This document shows positions 48,028 to 56,820 of a stretch of DNA of 64,000 nucleotides, piece by piece. Each line of letters opens with the position of its first letter. Position 1 is the first letter of the stretch. The notes beneath the pieces are model-generated. The model had not been told where the DNA came from. It saw only the letters and a list, made by a program, of their open reading frames with translations, and searched no databases. Both the position numbers and the translations under genes were made by a program. Source of the stretch: Gordonia araii NBRC 100433. Lineage in GTDB: Bacteria > Actinomycetota > Actinomycetes > Mycobacteriales > Mycobacteriaceae. The stretch spans positions 1 to 64,000 of the forward strand of contig NZ_BAEE01000067.1 of the NCBI RefSeq assembly GCF_000241265.1, in the 5' to 3' direction.

Positions 48028-49005
48028 CTACGCGCTGCCGTTGAACAGGCTGGTGACCGAGCCGTTCTCGAAGACCTCGCGGATGGTCTGGGCGAGCAGC
48101 GGGGCGATCGAGAGGACCGTCAGGTTCGCGAAGCGCTTCTCCGGCGGGATCGGCAGCGTGTCGGTCGCGATGACCTCTTTGGCGCCGCAGTTGGCCAGGC
48201 GCTCGGCGGCGGGGTCGGAGAAGACGCCGTGGGTGGTCGCGATGATGACATCGCCGGCGCCGGCGTCCTTGAGGACCTTGACCGCCCCGGCGATGGTGCC
48301 GCCGGTGTCGATCATGTCGTCGATCAGCACGCAGGTGCGGCCCTCGACCTCACCGACGACCCGGTTGGACTTCACCTGGTTGGGCACCAGCGGATCGCGC
48401 GTCTTGTGGATGAAGGCCAGCGGTGCGCCGTTGAGCGCGTCGGCCCACTTCTCGGCCACGCGCACGCGGCCCGAGTCGGGGGAGACGACGCAGATGTTGT
48501 CGGTGCCGTACTGCTCGCGGACGTACTCGGCGAGCTGGCCCTGCGCGTGCATGTGGTCGACAGGGCCGTCGAAGAAGCCCTGGATCTGGTCGGTGTGCAG
48601 GTCGACGGTGATGATGCGGTCGGCGCCGGCGGTCTTCATCAGGTCGGCGATGAGGCGTGCGGAGATCGGCTCGCGGCCGCGGTGCTTCTTGTCCTGACGG
48701 GCGTAGGGGTAGAACGGCAAGATCACGCTGATCCGCTTGGCCGAACCGCGCTTGAGGGCGTCGATCATGATGAGCGCCTCCATCACCCACTCGTTGAGCT
48801 GGGCCGGGCAGCTCTGCAGGACGAAGGCATCCGATCCGCGCACCGACTCCTCGAACCGGACGAAGATCTCGCCGTTGGCGAAGTTGCGCGCGACCTGCGG
48901 CGTGACTTTGATACCCAGCTCGCTCGCGACGGTGTCGGCGAGTTCGGGGTGCGCGCGCCCGGAGAACAGCATCAGGTTCTTGCGGTTGTCGACGGTCCAG
49001 GTCAT
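48028..49005 (-). CDS. prs: ribose-phosphate pyrophosphokinase
   Basis: Makes PRPP for nucleotides, His, Trp and, in mycolic-acid bacteria, decaprenyl-phosphoryl arabinose. The 325-residue protein shows FANGEIFVRFEESVRGSD, the catalytic flexible loop PYARQDKKHRGREPISA, ITVDLHTDQIQGFF and the PRPP motif CVLIDDMIDTGGTIAGA. ATG 49005. Next to glmU, as Rv1017c/Rv1018c. Confidence 0.96.
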   Translation of the reverse strand: MTWTVDNRKNLMLFSGRAHPELADTVASELGIKVTPQVARNFANGEIFVRFEESVRGSDAFVLQSCPAQLNEWVMEALIMIDALKRGSAKRISVILPFYPYARQDKKHRGREPISARLIADLMKTAGADRIITVDLHTDQIQGFFDGPVDHMHAQGQLAEYVREQYGTDNICVVSPDSGRVRVAEKWADALNGAPLAFIHKTRDPLVPNQVKSNRVVGEVEGRTCVLIDDMIDTGGTIAGAVKVLKDAGAGDVIIATTHGVFSDPAAERLANCGAKEVIATDTLPIPPEKRFANLTVLSIAPLLAQTIREVFENGSVTSLFNGSA

Positions 49006-49039
49006 GGCATTCTCAATCTGGCTAGAGGGGTGGGGCTGG

Positions 49040-50527
49040 CTATTCGGTTGTGGTCGAGGCGTTCGGGTCGGCTTCCGCCTCGGCAGCGGCACGGGCAGCG
49101 GCCGAGTCGGGTCGCTTCTTGGCCACCCAACCGCGGATGATGCGCTGCTCGCCTGCGGAGACGGCGAGCGCCCCCGGGGGAACATCTTGCCGCACGACGG
49201 TCCCGGCCCCGGTGTAGGCCCCGTCGCCGACGGTCACCGGCGCGACGAACATGTTGTCCGAGCCGGTCCGGCAGTGCGATCCGATGACGGTCCGGTGCTT
49301 GTTCTCGCCGTCGTAGTTCACGAAGACGCTCGACGCGCCGACGTTGCTGTGGTCACCGATGGTCGCGTCACCGACGTAGGTGAGGTGGGGGACCTTGGAG
49401 CCGATGCCGATCTGCGTGTTCTTCGTTTCGACGAAGGTGCCGATCTTGCCGTCGGCACCCAGTTCGGTGCCCGGGCGCAGGTAGGCGAACGGGCCCACGG
49501 TCGCACCCGCACCGATCCGGGCGTCCGAACCGTGCGTGCGGATCACCGTGGCGCCTTCGCCGATTGCGACGTCGGTGAGGGTGGAATCCGGTCCGATGAC
49601 GGCGTCGGTCTCGACGCTGGTCCGGCCGTGCAACTGGACACCGGGCTCGATGCGCACGTCGGGCGCGATCGTCACATCGACGTCGATCCATGTCGAGGCC
49701 GGGTCCACGATGGTCACCCCGGCCAGCTGGTGGCGGCGAAGGGTGCGCCTGTTCAGCTCGGCGCCGAGGTCGGCGAGCTGGGCGCGGTCGTTGCAGCCGG
49801 CGACGACCGCCGGGTCGTCGACGATGTGGGCCCGCACCGGTTTGCCGGCGTTGTTCGCGATTTCCACGACATCGGTCAGGTAGTACTCGCCCTGGACGTT
49901 GTCGGTGGACAGCGCGCCGAGCGCGTCGCGCAGCGTCGCTGCGTCGAAGGCGTAGATCCCGGCGTTGACCTCGGTGATGGCGCGCTGCTCGTCGTCGGCG
50001 TCCTTGTGCTCGACGATGGCGGTGACCCGACCGGAGTCGTCGCGGACGATGCGGCCGTAGCCCGTCGGGTCGGCGGCGATGAAGCTCGTGAGCGTGACCG
50101 AGGCCGGTCGAAGCCGTCCGCCCGCGGCGCTGCCGTCATGTTCGTCGAGAAGTGCCGAGAGCGTCGGTCCGTCCAGCAGCGGTGCGTCGGCGACGGTGAT
50201 CACCACCGTGCCGGTGAAGTCGTCGGGGAGTGCGCTCAGCCCGGCCCGGGCGGCGTCTCCGGTGCCGAGCGGTTCGTCCTGTTCGGCGATAAGGACTTCG
50301 CGCCCCATTCCGGCCGCGATCTCGGCGATGGCCGTCCTCACGCGTTCGCGCTCGTGGCTGACCACGGCGACCAGACGAGCGGGGTTGATTTCGGCCGCGC
50401 CGGTGAGCGCGTGTCCGACAAGTGATCGGCCACCGATCTCGTGCAGGATCTTGGGGGTCTTCGACTTCATGCGGGTACCCGCACCCGCGGCGAGCACGAT
50501 AATCGCGCGTTGGCCGGTTTCGGTCAT
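49040..50527 (-). CDS. glmU: bifunctional GlcNAc-1-P uridyltransferase / GlcN-1-P acetyltransferase
   Basis: Makes UDP-GlcNAc for peptidoglycan. The 495-residue protein has the N-terminal pyrophosphorylase domain ([43 protein letters not shown]) and a C-terminal left-handed beta-helix of hexapeptide repeats with [20 protein letters not shown] and [17 protein letters not shown]. The C-terminal Ala/Glu tail resembles mycobacterial GlmU. ATG 50527 with GAGGA upstream. Confidence 0.96.
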   Translation of the reverse strand: MTETGQRAIIVLAAGAGTRMKSKTPKILHEIGGRSLVGHALTGAAEINPARLVAVVSHERERVRTAIAEIAAGMGREVLIAEQDEPLGTGDAARAGLSALPDDFTGTVVITVADAPLLDGPTLSALLDEHDGSAAGGRLRPASVTLTSFIAADPTGYGRIVRDDSGRVTAIVEHKDADDEQRAITEVNAGIYAFDAATLRDALGALSTDNVQGEYYLTDVVEIANNAGKPVRAHIVDDPAVVAGCNDRAQLADLGAELNRRTLRRHQLAGVTIVDPASTWIDVDVTIAPDVRIEPGVQLHGRTSVETDAVIGPDSTLTDVAIGEGATVIRTHGSDARIGAGATVGPFAYLRPGTELGADGKIGTFVETKNTQIGIGSKVPHLTYVGDATIGDHSNVGASSVFVNYDGENKHRTVIGSHCRTGSDNMFVAPVTVGDGAYTGAGTVVRQDVPPGALAVSAGEQRIIRGWVAKKRPDSAAARAAAEAEADPNASTTTE

Positions 50528-50640
50528 CAGCGTCCTCAATGTCGGTGAATGGACGACGAACAAATCCTACGCAACCCGATAACGTGGTGGCCGCACGGTT
50601 CGCAGGACCGTGTCGGAGAAGACATAGATGGAGGAGCTCG

Positions 50641-51396
50641 ATGAGCGGACAGAAGGTAGCGATCGTCACCGGTGCGGCGCGGGGCATCGGAGCGGGGGTC
50701 GCCAAGCGGCTGGCAGCCGACGGCCTCGCGGTCGCGGTGCTCGACCTCGACGCGGACGCGTGCGCGGACACCGTAGCGGCGATCACCGAGGCGGGCGGCA
50801 AGGCCATCGCCGTCGGTGCCGATGTTTCGAACGAGGACTCGGTCGCGGCGGCGGTCGACAAGATCGCCGAAGAACTCGGACCGCCCGTCGTGCTCATCAA
50901 CAACGCCGGCATCATCCGCGACAACATGCTGTTCAAGATGACGGTCGACGACTGGGACGCGGTCATGGCGGTGCACCTGCGCGGGGCCTTCCTGATGAGC
51001 CGCGCGTGTCAGAAGCACATGGTCGACGCTGGCTGGGGCCGTATCGTGAACCTGTCGAGCACGTCGGCGCTGGGGAATCGCGGTCAGGCGAACTACTCCG
51101 CGGCGAAGGCCGGCATGCAGGGCTTCACGAAGACGCTGGCGATCGAGCTGGGCAAGTTCGGCGTCACCGCGAACGCGATCGCGCCCGGGTTCATCGAGAC
51201 TGAGATGACGCAGGCGACCGCCGCGCGAATGGGAGTCGATTTCGACGACTTCAAGAAGATGAGCGCTGCGGCGATCCCGGTGAACCGCGTCGGCGCGCCC
51301 GAGGACATCGCGCACACCGCTTCGTTCTTCGCCAGCGAGGGGGCCGGCTTCGTCTCCGGCCAGGTCATCTACGTCGCGGGCGGTCCCAAGGACTAA
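50641..51396 (+). CDS. FabG-like short-chain dehydrogenase/reductase
   Basis: A 251-residue SDR: NAD(P) loop VTGAARGIGAGVAKRLA, LINNAGIIRDNML and catalytic Ser-Tyr-Lys in LSSTSALGNRGQANYSAAKA. The C-terminal GAPEDIAHTASFFASEGAGF and GQVIYVAGG match 3-oxoacyl reductases. ATG 50641 with GGAGGAG upstream. Divergent from glmU and followed by a hairpin and tRNA-Gln. Confidence 0.92.
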   Translation: MSGQKVAIVTGAARGIGAGVAKRLAADGLAVAVLDLDADACADTVAAITEAGGKAIAVGADVSNEDSVAAAVDKIAEELGPPVVLINNAGIIRDNMLFKMTVDDWDAVMAVHLRGAFLMSRACQKHMVDAGWGRIVNLSSTSALGNRGQANYSAAKAGMQGFTKTLAIELGKFGVTANAIAPGFIETEMTQATAARMGVDFDDFKKMSAAAIPVNRVGAPEDIAHTASFFASEGAGFVSGQVIYVAGGPKD

Positions 51397-51422
51397 CCCG
51401 AATCTCTCACGACCCCGCCGGT

Positions 51423-51450
51423 GCCGCTGTGGCAGAATCTCCACGGCGGC
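51423..51450 (+). terminator. stem-loop after the SDR gene
   Basis: GCCGCTGTGG (51423-51432) pairs with CCACGGCGGC (51441-51450), ten pairs with one G-T wobble and an 8-base loop, between the SDR stop and the tRNA gene. Confidence 0.5.
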
Positions 51451-51469
51451 ATCTTCGGGGCCGTTTCAA

Positions 51470-51541
51470 TCCGCCGTGGTGTAATTGGCAACACTCCTGA
51501 TTTTGGTTCAGGCATTTCAGGTTCGAGTCCTGGCGGCGGAG
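51470..51541 (+). tRNA. tRNA-Gln (anticodon UUG)
   Basis: 72 bases forming a full cloverleaf: acceptor TCCGCCG/CGGCGGA, anticodon stem CCTGA/TCAGG around loop TTTTGGT with anticodon TTG at 51503-51505, and T arm TCAGG-TTCGAGT-CCTGG. The 3' CCA is not encoded. Reads CAA (and by wobble CAG). Confidence 0.95.
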
Positions 51542-51634
51542 CAACCCAACTCGATCTCTCGCGTCCTGGCTCATGCCCTCCCGTTCTCTGGCGAGCGGAC
51601 GATCGCCACAAGCATTGCAAGACAGGCGACCGCG

Positions 51635-51650
51635 TGTGATTTAGCTCACA
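51635..51650. promoter_or_regulatory. CRP/GlxR-type cAMP-receptor site
   Basis: TGTGATTTAGCTCACA, a perfect TGTGA-N6-TCACA. In mycolic-acid actinobacteria this is the GlxR/CRP consensus. It lies about 380 bases upstream of the secreted octapeptide-repeat gene in a 485-base stretch without genes (51542-52026) that is visibly less GC-rich than its surroundings. Confidence 0.8.
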
Positions 51651-51750
51651 GTTGCCGGTCCGGTGTCGTGTTCGGGTTCCGGGATCTGCGTTACGGCCTT
51701 GTTTCGCAGTGCTACGTACCCGTTTCTATTTCGTTCTTGTTATGGCGAAA

Positions 51751-51768
51751 TCGGTCATCGATGACCGA
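51751..51768. promoter_or_regulatory. perfect 18-bp palindrome in the long intergenic region
   Basis: TCGGTCATCGATGACCGA is fully symmetrical. It sits between the GlxR site and the secreted protein gene and carries the TGACCGA half-site also seen, in the opposite arrangement, in the hydrolase operator at 21808. Regulator unknown. Confidence 0.55.
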
Positions 51769-52026
51769 ATGCGTTACATGACGTAAACAATCACTCGAAT
51801 CGCACGTTTGATCGTTCCGCAACGCTTGGTTTGCCCGTCTAATCACAGCTTGGTAAACCATCATGAGACGGCGCTGAAGGCAAGCTGACAGCATCTGGCA
51901 GATGCGGCCAGCGATCACCGCTCGGACGACGTCGATAAACAGGTATCTGGCAATGGCGCTGGTTCCAACCCGCATCGTCATCGACTCTATTGTCGTGGCG
52001 GCAACGTATATGAAGAGAAGGTTGAA

Positions 52027-52914
52027 ATGAACGCATTGACTAAAGGCGTCGCGGCTACGGTTCTAGCTGGTACGGCGGTCACTATCGGTGCATCGATGGC
52101 CGAAGCCGCACCCGCAAAGAAGGCGCCGAAGAACCCCGACGCTATTAGTGCTGGAATTGCGCCGGGCGTGACATATACCGGAAATGCGAAGGCTGGCGCC
52201 GCTGAGATCAAGACCCCCTGGGGCACGTTCAGCACCTCGCCTGGTCAGGTGGCGGTGAAAGACGCCAACGGGCGTGCGGTATTCGGTAACCCGTCCAAGG
52301 TTGCCTCGCCTAACGCTCCGGTGATACCCAAGGCGTCGGTTTCGAGTGCCAAGACTCCGTCGGCAGCATGGACGCCACCGACCCCGGTGGCCGATATGGT
52401 GCCGCCGAATGTGCGAAGCATGATTCCGCGTGAATTCGCCAATATGGTGCCGGGCGACGTTGCCGGAATGCTGCCGCGCGACGCCGGAAAGATGATCCCG
52501 CGGGAAGTCGCCAGCGCGATCACCCCGATGCTCATGGCCGCCTCGCAGCAGCCGGCCTTCCGTGTCCCGGCGGCCGCCGAAGGGCCCAAGAAGCCGCTGA
52601 CCGCCGAGGAGAAGGAAGAGGCGATCTACGGTGCCATTGGCAACGTAGCGACCCACTTCGGTTTCGCCTACGGAGTCGGCGCCATGGTCGGCGGCGTGGC
52701 CGGCGCGGTGGTCGGTTGCCCGGTCGGTGCTGTGATGGGGATGGGTGCTGCCTTCCCGATTGCGCCGCTCGCCGCGCCCGTCGGGTGCTTTATCGGCATT
52801 GGCACCTTAGGCACGTCGGGCGCCATTATCGGCGGTGCCGTCGCCGCTACCCCGGTCGGCATCGCCTCGGCGTCGTATGAGATCTCCAAGCTGCAGAAGG
52901 CCGGAGCCCTGTAG
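52027..52914 (+). CDS. secreted protein with octapeptide repeats and glycine-zipper hairpin
   Basis: A 295-residue exported protein. Signal peptide residues 1-28 (ATVLAGTAVTIGASMAEA). Residues 30-120 are a low-complexity polar domain; residues 124-163 are five exact octapeptides (MVPPNVRS, MIPREFAN, MVPGDVAG, MLPRDAGK, MIPREVAS). Residues about 205-280 form two Gly-rich hydrophobic helices (GVGAMVGGVAGAVVG, GFIG-like GCFIGIGTLGTSGAIIGGA) with one Cys each. ATG 52027 follows GAGAAGG. The zipper suggests membrane insertion or oligomerisation. I know no function; a pore-forming or envelope-associated protein is the main idea. Confidence 0.72.
   Translation: MNALTKGVAATVLAGTAVTIGASMAEAAPAKKAPKNPDAISAGIAPGVTYTGNAKAGAAEIKTPWGTFSTSPGQVAVKDANGRAVFGNPSKVASPNAPVIPKASVSSAKTPSAAWTPPTPVADMVPPNVRSMIPREFANMVPGDVAGMLPRDAGKMIPREVASAITPMLMAASQQPAFRVPAAAEGPKKPLTAEEKEEAIYGAIGNVATHFGFAYGVGAMVGGVAGAVVGCPVGAVMGMGAAFPIAPLAAPVGCFIGIGTLGTSGAIIGGAVAATPVGIASASYEISKLQKAGAL
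52396..52515 (+). repeat. five in-frame 24-bp (octapeptide) repeats
   Basis: Codons 124-163 of the secreted protein. Each unit begins Met-(Val/Ile/Leu)-Pro and keeps small or acidic residues at positions 5-8. The DNA is much less conserved than the peptide, so selection appears to act on the protein. Confidence 0.85.
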
Positions 52915-52929
52915 TCACTGGTGAACGCG

Positions 52930-52970
52930 AAGGAAGCGGGGCCGTCGACACTCGACGGCCCCGCTTCCTT
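52930..52970. terminator. perfect 19-bp stem-loop
   Basis: Bases 52930-52948 pair perfectly with 52952-52970 around a three-base loop. It sits 16 bases after the secreted-protein stop and 34 bases before the convergent hsp20 stop, so it probably terminates both. No T-tract. Confidence 0.85.
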
Positions 52971-53004
52971 GCTATCGGGTTGGTTGGCAGATCATTTTCG
53001 GCCG

Positions 53005-53454
53005 TCAGGTGACCGTCGAGGTCGTCTCGATCGCCTGCTGGCCACCTTTGTGGGATACCTCGATCCTGCGCGGCTTGGCTTCCTCGGCCATCGGGATCGT
53101 GACGGTCAGGACGCCGTTGTCGTAACTCGCGGAGATGCGGGAGCTGTCGATGTCGTCGCCGAGGGAGAGTTGACGGCGGTAGGCGCCGGAGAACCGCTCA
53201 CTGGCGAGCCACTGGACGCCGTCCTCGGACGGCGTGCTGCGCTGTGCGGACAGCGTCAGGACCCCGTTGTCGACGTTGACGTCGATCGAGCCGGGGTCCG
53301 CGCCGGGGAGATCGGCGATCAGGACATAGTGGTCATCGACCTTGTAGAGATCCAGCGGCATGAATCGGGGCGCGCGCCGGGTTCCGGTCGGCGTGCCGGT
53401 CATCAGCTCACGAGCAAGCGCATCGACATCGCTGAATGGATCAAAACGAAGCAC
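53005..53454 (-). CDS. Hsp20/alpha-crystallin small heat-shock protein
   Basis: ATP-independent chaperone of 149 residues. N-terminus MLRFDPFSDVDALARELM, alpha-crystallin domain (about 35-135) with YVLIADLPGADPGSIDV, SERFSGAYRRQLSLGDDID and the A-x-x-n-GVL motif SASYDNGVLTVTIP. GTG start at 53454 with AGGAGGTGA upstream. No HAIR/CIRCE element is apparent in the upstream 218 bases. Confidence 0.94.
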   Translation of the reverse strand: MLRFDPFSDVDALARELMTGTPTGTRRAPRFMPLDLYKVDDHYVLIADLPGADPGSIDVNVDNGVLTLSAQRSTPSEDGVQWLASERFSGAYRRQLSLGDDIDSSRISASYDNGVLTVTIPMAEEAKPRRIEVSHKGGQQAIETTSTVT

Positions 53455-53672
53455 AGCAACTCACCTCCTGAATCCGAGGCTGCCCGCCACCCTGACGGGC
53501 AGCACACGTGCTGTACACCAACAAAGATACCAATGCGGAGATCGGATGTCTAGCACTCTGGGGCATAGAGTGCTAGACACCTTGATGCCAGATCCGACCT
53601 TCGTGTTGCGTGGGTCACCATGATGCGATAGCATGAACGTATGTTCGAGGAGAGGGTCTGACGCAGGAGGGG

Positions 53673-55356
53673 GTGGATATAGTGGCTGACGCCGATATGC
53701 ACAACACGATGGCAGATAAGCTGCCGGATTCCCCGTTGGAACTCGCCAGGGTGGTCGACGCGGCAGTGGAGAAGCTGGCCGCGTTGCGTCTGAGTCTGAC
53801 CGCAGACGCCGAAGTACTCGACGCGGTCGAGGTGCTGGAGGGGGCGTGGCGTCGCGCGGACGGGGCGAATGCCGCTCTGTTGGTCGAAGTATCGGACCGG
53901 GAGCTGTTTCGGACGGTTGGCCACACGTCTGTCAAGCGGTTCTACGCCCAACATCATCGCCTGGGGAACGGTGAGGCGAAGCGACGAGTAACGGTGGCCG
54001 AGGCGATCGGCGTATTCACTTCGATGACGGGCGACAAGCTTCCGTCTAAGAGGGAGCCGATCGCCGTCGCGGTGGCGCGGGGCGAGATCTCCGGCAACCA
54101 TGTGCATGAGGTCGAGGAGATCGTGACCAAGATCCCGCGCAGTGCATCGCCGGACGAGGTAGCCACCGCGGTGGAGATCATGGCGACGGCTGCCCGCGAG
54201 TTGGCGCCGACTGACCTGCGGCCGGTGGGGCAACGGTTGTTGGCGCACCTGGATCCCGACGGCACGTTGACCGACGACACCGACCGGCAGCGGCAGCGAG
54301 GGCTGATCATCGCCCGCCAGGACGCACAATTGATGTCTAAGGTTTCCGGGTGGCTCCCGCCGGCCACCCGCGCCAAATTAGAAGTCCTGCTGCACAACTG
54401 GGCGGCGCCGGGGATGAACAATCCCGATGATGCCGGAGAGCCTCGCCGGGTCGGCCTCGGAACTCTGCGAGCATGATCGTGACGCATTGGCCGAGGCGGT
54501 CAAGCGCGATACCCGTAGTCCGGCGCAGCGCAATCTCGATGCGTTGGACCGTGCCTTGGACTGAGTGTTGGGACACGGGGCGCTGGGTCGTCCGGATCGG
54601 TTGCCCGCCGAATTGGTGATCACCGTCGAAGAGCGGGATCTGGCGCGTCGGGCCGGGGTCGGGCTGACCGCTACCGGCGCGATGGTGCCTGTCGCCGATC
54701 TCGTCGAGTTGGCCGCCGATGCGGCGCCGTGGCTGGAAGTGTTCAAAGATCACAGCCGCGAGATCCTCGACTTCGGGCGCGGGAAGCGATTCGCGACCAA
54801 GGCGCAGCGCGTCGCACTATTCGGTCGTGATCGCGGCTGCACCCGACCGGGATGCTCGGAGCCGTTCTGCCGCACCCAGGCGCACCCGGTGGGTCGAGTG
54901 GTCGCGACGAAGGAGCGACTGTATCGAGACCATGCCGCGGCCGATTTCGCTGACGGCGGGATGACCGACGTCGCCGACCTGGCCGGGGCTTGCGGGCCAG
55001 ACAATCGCAACGTCGGTACCAAGCCGGGGCAATGGGAGACGGCGATCATTGCCGACGGGCCCGATCAAGGCCGCATCGGCTGGCGACCAGCCGGAACCGA
55101 TCTGCCCTACCGCACCAATCCGGTTCATCACCCTGAGAAGTTCCTGCGGGGCCACCCGGTAAGGGGCAGCACCACGACCGAAACCGGTTCGGCGGCAGCG
55201 GAACCCGGCCAAGAGGCTCCCGATTCAGGCGCCGAGTCGCGTCCGCCGCCGAAGATGATGCGCATCCATCCCGATCTATTCGACGTTGGCGTTGCCGGCA
55301 GGCCGTGTTCGCGGATCGAAGCTGCCATCGAAGAGATGCTGGGCCTTACGGCCTGA
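53673..55356 (+). pseudogene. DUF222/HNH endonuclease (13E12-type) gene, broken
   Basis: The first part (53673 to about 54440) is a DUF222 domain with RREPIAVAVARGEISGNH-like and LPPATRAKLEVLLHNWAAPG motifs. It then goes out of frame: the conserved continuation ESLAGSASELCEHDRDALAE and AVKRDTRSPAQRNLDALDRA is read in the +1 frame, and an in-frame TGA interrupts it at 54562. The rest (54565-55356) holds the HNH region, where the usual His-His reads AHPV and an insertion follows, so the catalytic site is also degraded. Such genes are often multicopy in mycobacteria and Gordonia. Confidence 0.85.
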
Positions 55357-55395
55357 CCACACGCGAAGTTCGACATGGAAGGCATCGACGTATCT

Positions 55396-55419
55396 GAGAC
55401 GAATTTCTATATTCGTCTC
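55396..55419. promoter_or_regulatory. operator overlapping the -10 of a leaderless promoter
   Basis: GAGACGAAT and ATTCGTCTC form a perfect 9-bp inverted repeat around TTCTAT, ending at the base before ATG 55420. TATATT (55408-55413) inside it is a good -10 six bases before the ATG, fitting a leaderless transcript fully blocked by a repressor bound here. Confidence 0.7.
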
Positions 55420-56655
55420 ATGGCATCCGTGGAAACCATCGCCGAACAGTCGTTCTCGTCGCGTCCGCGGCGATACGGCGCCGCGCCGCATCGGGGACGC
55501 CGCATCGGCCGGATGCTGAAGACCTATTGGCGTCTCGACGAGCCTTCCGATGGGCAACTGGCCATGATCGGCGAGCGACTGATGCGGCGTGACGAGCCCG
55601 CCGCGGCTCTGGTCGCCGCGATGCGCTTGCCCGCGGGCGACCGGGGGCGCGTCAGCATGCGCGACTTCCACACCGCGCTCGAACACGGTGTCGCCGACGA
55701 TGCTCCGGTCGCGCTGCGCGAGTTCTTCGCCACCGTCGAGGACACGCCTGACTGGGTGGATCTCGAACTGTGCAACCGCGGCGCGCGGGTGAATCGGCGC
55801 TTCGGGCGCAATGCCAGCGATGTCCTCCTGCAACTCGGACTGATCGGCGGCTATCGTTTCGGCGGCCCGGTCGATCTGCTGGCCGAAACCGGTGGATTGC
55901 GCGCATCGACGGCCAAGCGCCGACTCGGTGAGACTCAGACGTGGGCGATCGCCGTCGCACAAGACGGCGGTATGAGCAGGTTCGGCGAGGGGTGGAAGCT
56001 GACCGTCCACGTGCGCTTGATGCATGCGCTCGTCAACGAGTCCTTCGAGCGCAACGGCCGGTGGGATACCCAGCAGTGGGGGTTGCCGATCAATCAGGCA
56101 GACCTCGCGGCGACGCTCAACCTGTTCTCGGGCGCTCTCCTGATGGGCGTTCGAGCACTCGGCGTCCCGGTCGGCCGGGAGGACTCCCGCGCGTTGATGC
56201 ACCTGTGGAAATACGTGGGCTGGCTCATCGGCGTCGACGACGACTGGCTGTTCGACGACGAGCGCAGCCAGCACGCCCTCAGTTACGCGGTACTGCTGGT
56301 GCAGTCCGACGTCACTGCTGCCGGCGGCCAACTCGCCAACGCGCTTGTCGATGTCCAGTCCGACCTCGACTATCACCGGTTCCCGAAGCTGGCCGCCCGC
56401 TATGAGCGTGAGCGGCTGCTCAGCATGCTGGAGGGCTTCCTCGGACCGCGCGGCATGCGCGATCTGCGCCTGCCGCAGCGGCTGCCCTGGGCCTTCGGGT
56501 CCGCGCTGCTCCGCAACACCGTCAACTATCGCGTCATCGGGCGGACACCGTTGGGTGACCGCTACCTCGAGTGGCGCGGCAAAGCTGCGGCGGATCTCGC
56601 GATGCGCCGGCACTTCGGCCGCGACGCTGCCGAGATCGGAAAGCTGCCGGTCTGA
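55420..56655 (+). CDS. DUF2236 (latex-clearing-protein/mpaB-like) oxygenase family protein
   Basis: A 411-residue helical protein of the DUF2236 family, which includes rubber oxygenase Lcp and mpaB proteins that bind b-type heme. Visible family parts: YGAAPHRGRRIGRMLKTYWR-like entry, EDTPDWVDLELCNRGARVNR, KLTVHVRLMHALVNESFE (His/Arg region near the heme) and WKYVGWLIGVDDDWLF. I chose ATG 55420 because operator and -10 end exactly there; ATG 55375 would place the operator inside the gene. No signal peptide. Substrate unknown; lipid or isoprenoid oxidation is plausible. Confidence 0.82.
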   Translation: MASVETIAEQSFSSRPRRYGAAPHRGRRIGRMLKTYWRLDEPSDGQLAMIGERLMRRDEPAAALVAAMRLPAGDRGRVSMRDFHTALEHGVADDAPVALREFFATVEDTPDWVDLELCNRGARVNRRFGRNASDVLLQLGLIGGYRFGGPVDLLAETGGLRASTAKRRLGETQTWAIAVAQDGGMSRFGEGWKLTVHVRLMHALVNESFERNGRWDTQQWGLPINQADLAATLNLFSGALLMGVRALGVPVGREDSRALMHLWKYVGWLIGVDDDWLFDDERSQHALSYAVLLVQSDVTAAGGQLANALVDVQSDLDYHRFPKLAARYERERLLSMLEGFLGPRGMRDLRLPQRLPWAFGSALLRNTVNYRVIGRTPLGDRYLEWRGKAAADLAMRRHFGRDAAEIGKLPV

Positions 56656-56820
56656 GCGACCTCGATCCGCCGCGGTCGCCCGCTCGCGGCACCCTTGATC
56701 CTGCAGCGAAGCGTTGCCACTCTGAACTTTTGGTCGACACACGGTGCGGATGGCCGAACGGCACGACATGCGCGGGTGCGCATGCCTACGATGGGACGAT
56801 TCCGCCGAACGGAGTTTCGC

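Noticed and set aside
51470-52026. Genomic island integrated at tRNA-Gln
   Set aside because: No integrase gene and no second copy of the tRNA 3' end was noticed in the window; kept only as a check in the findings.
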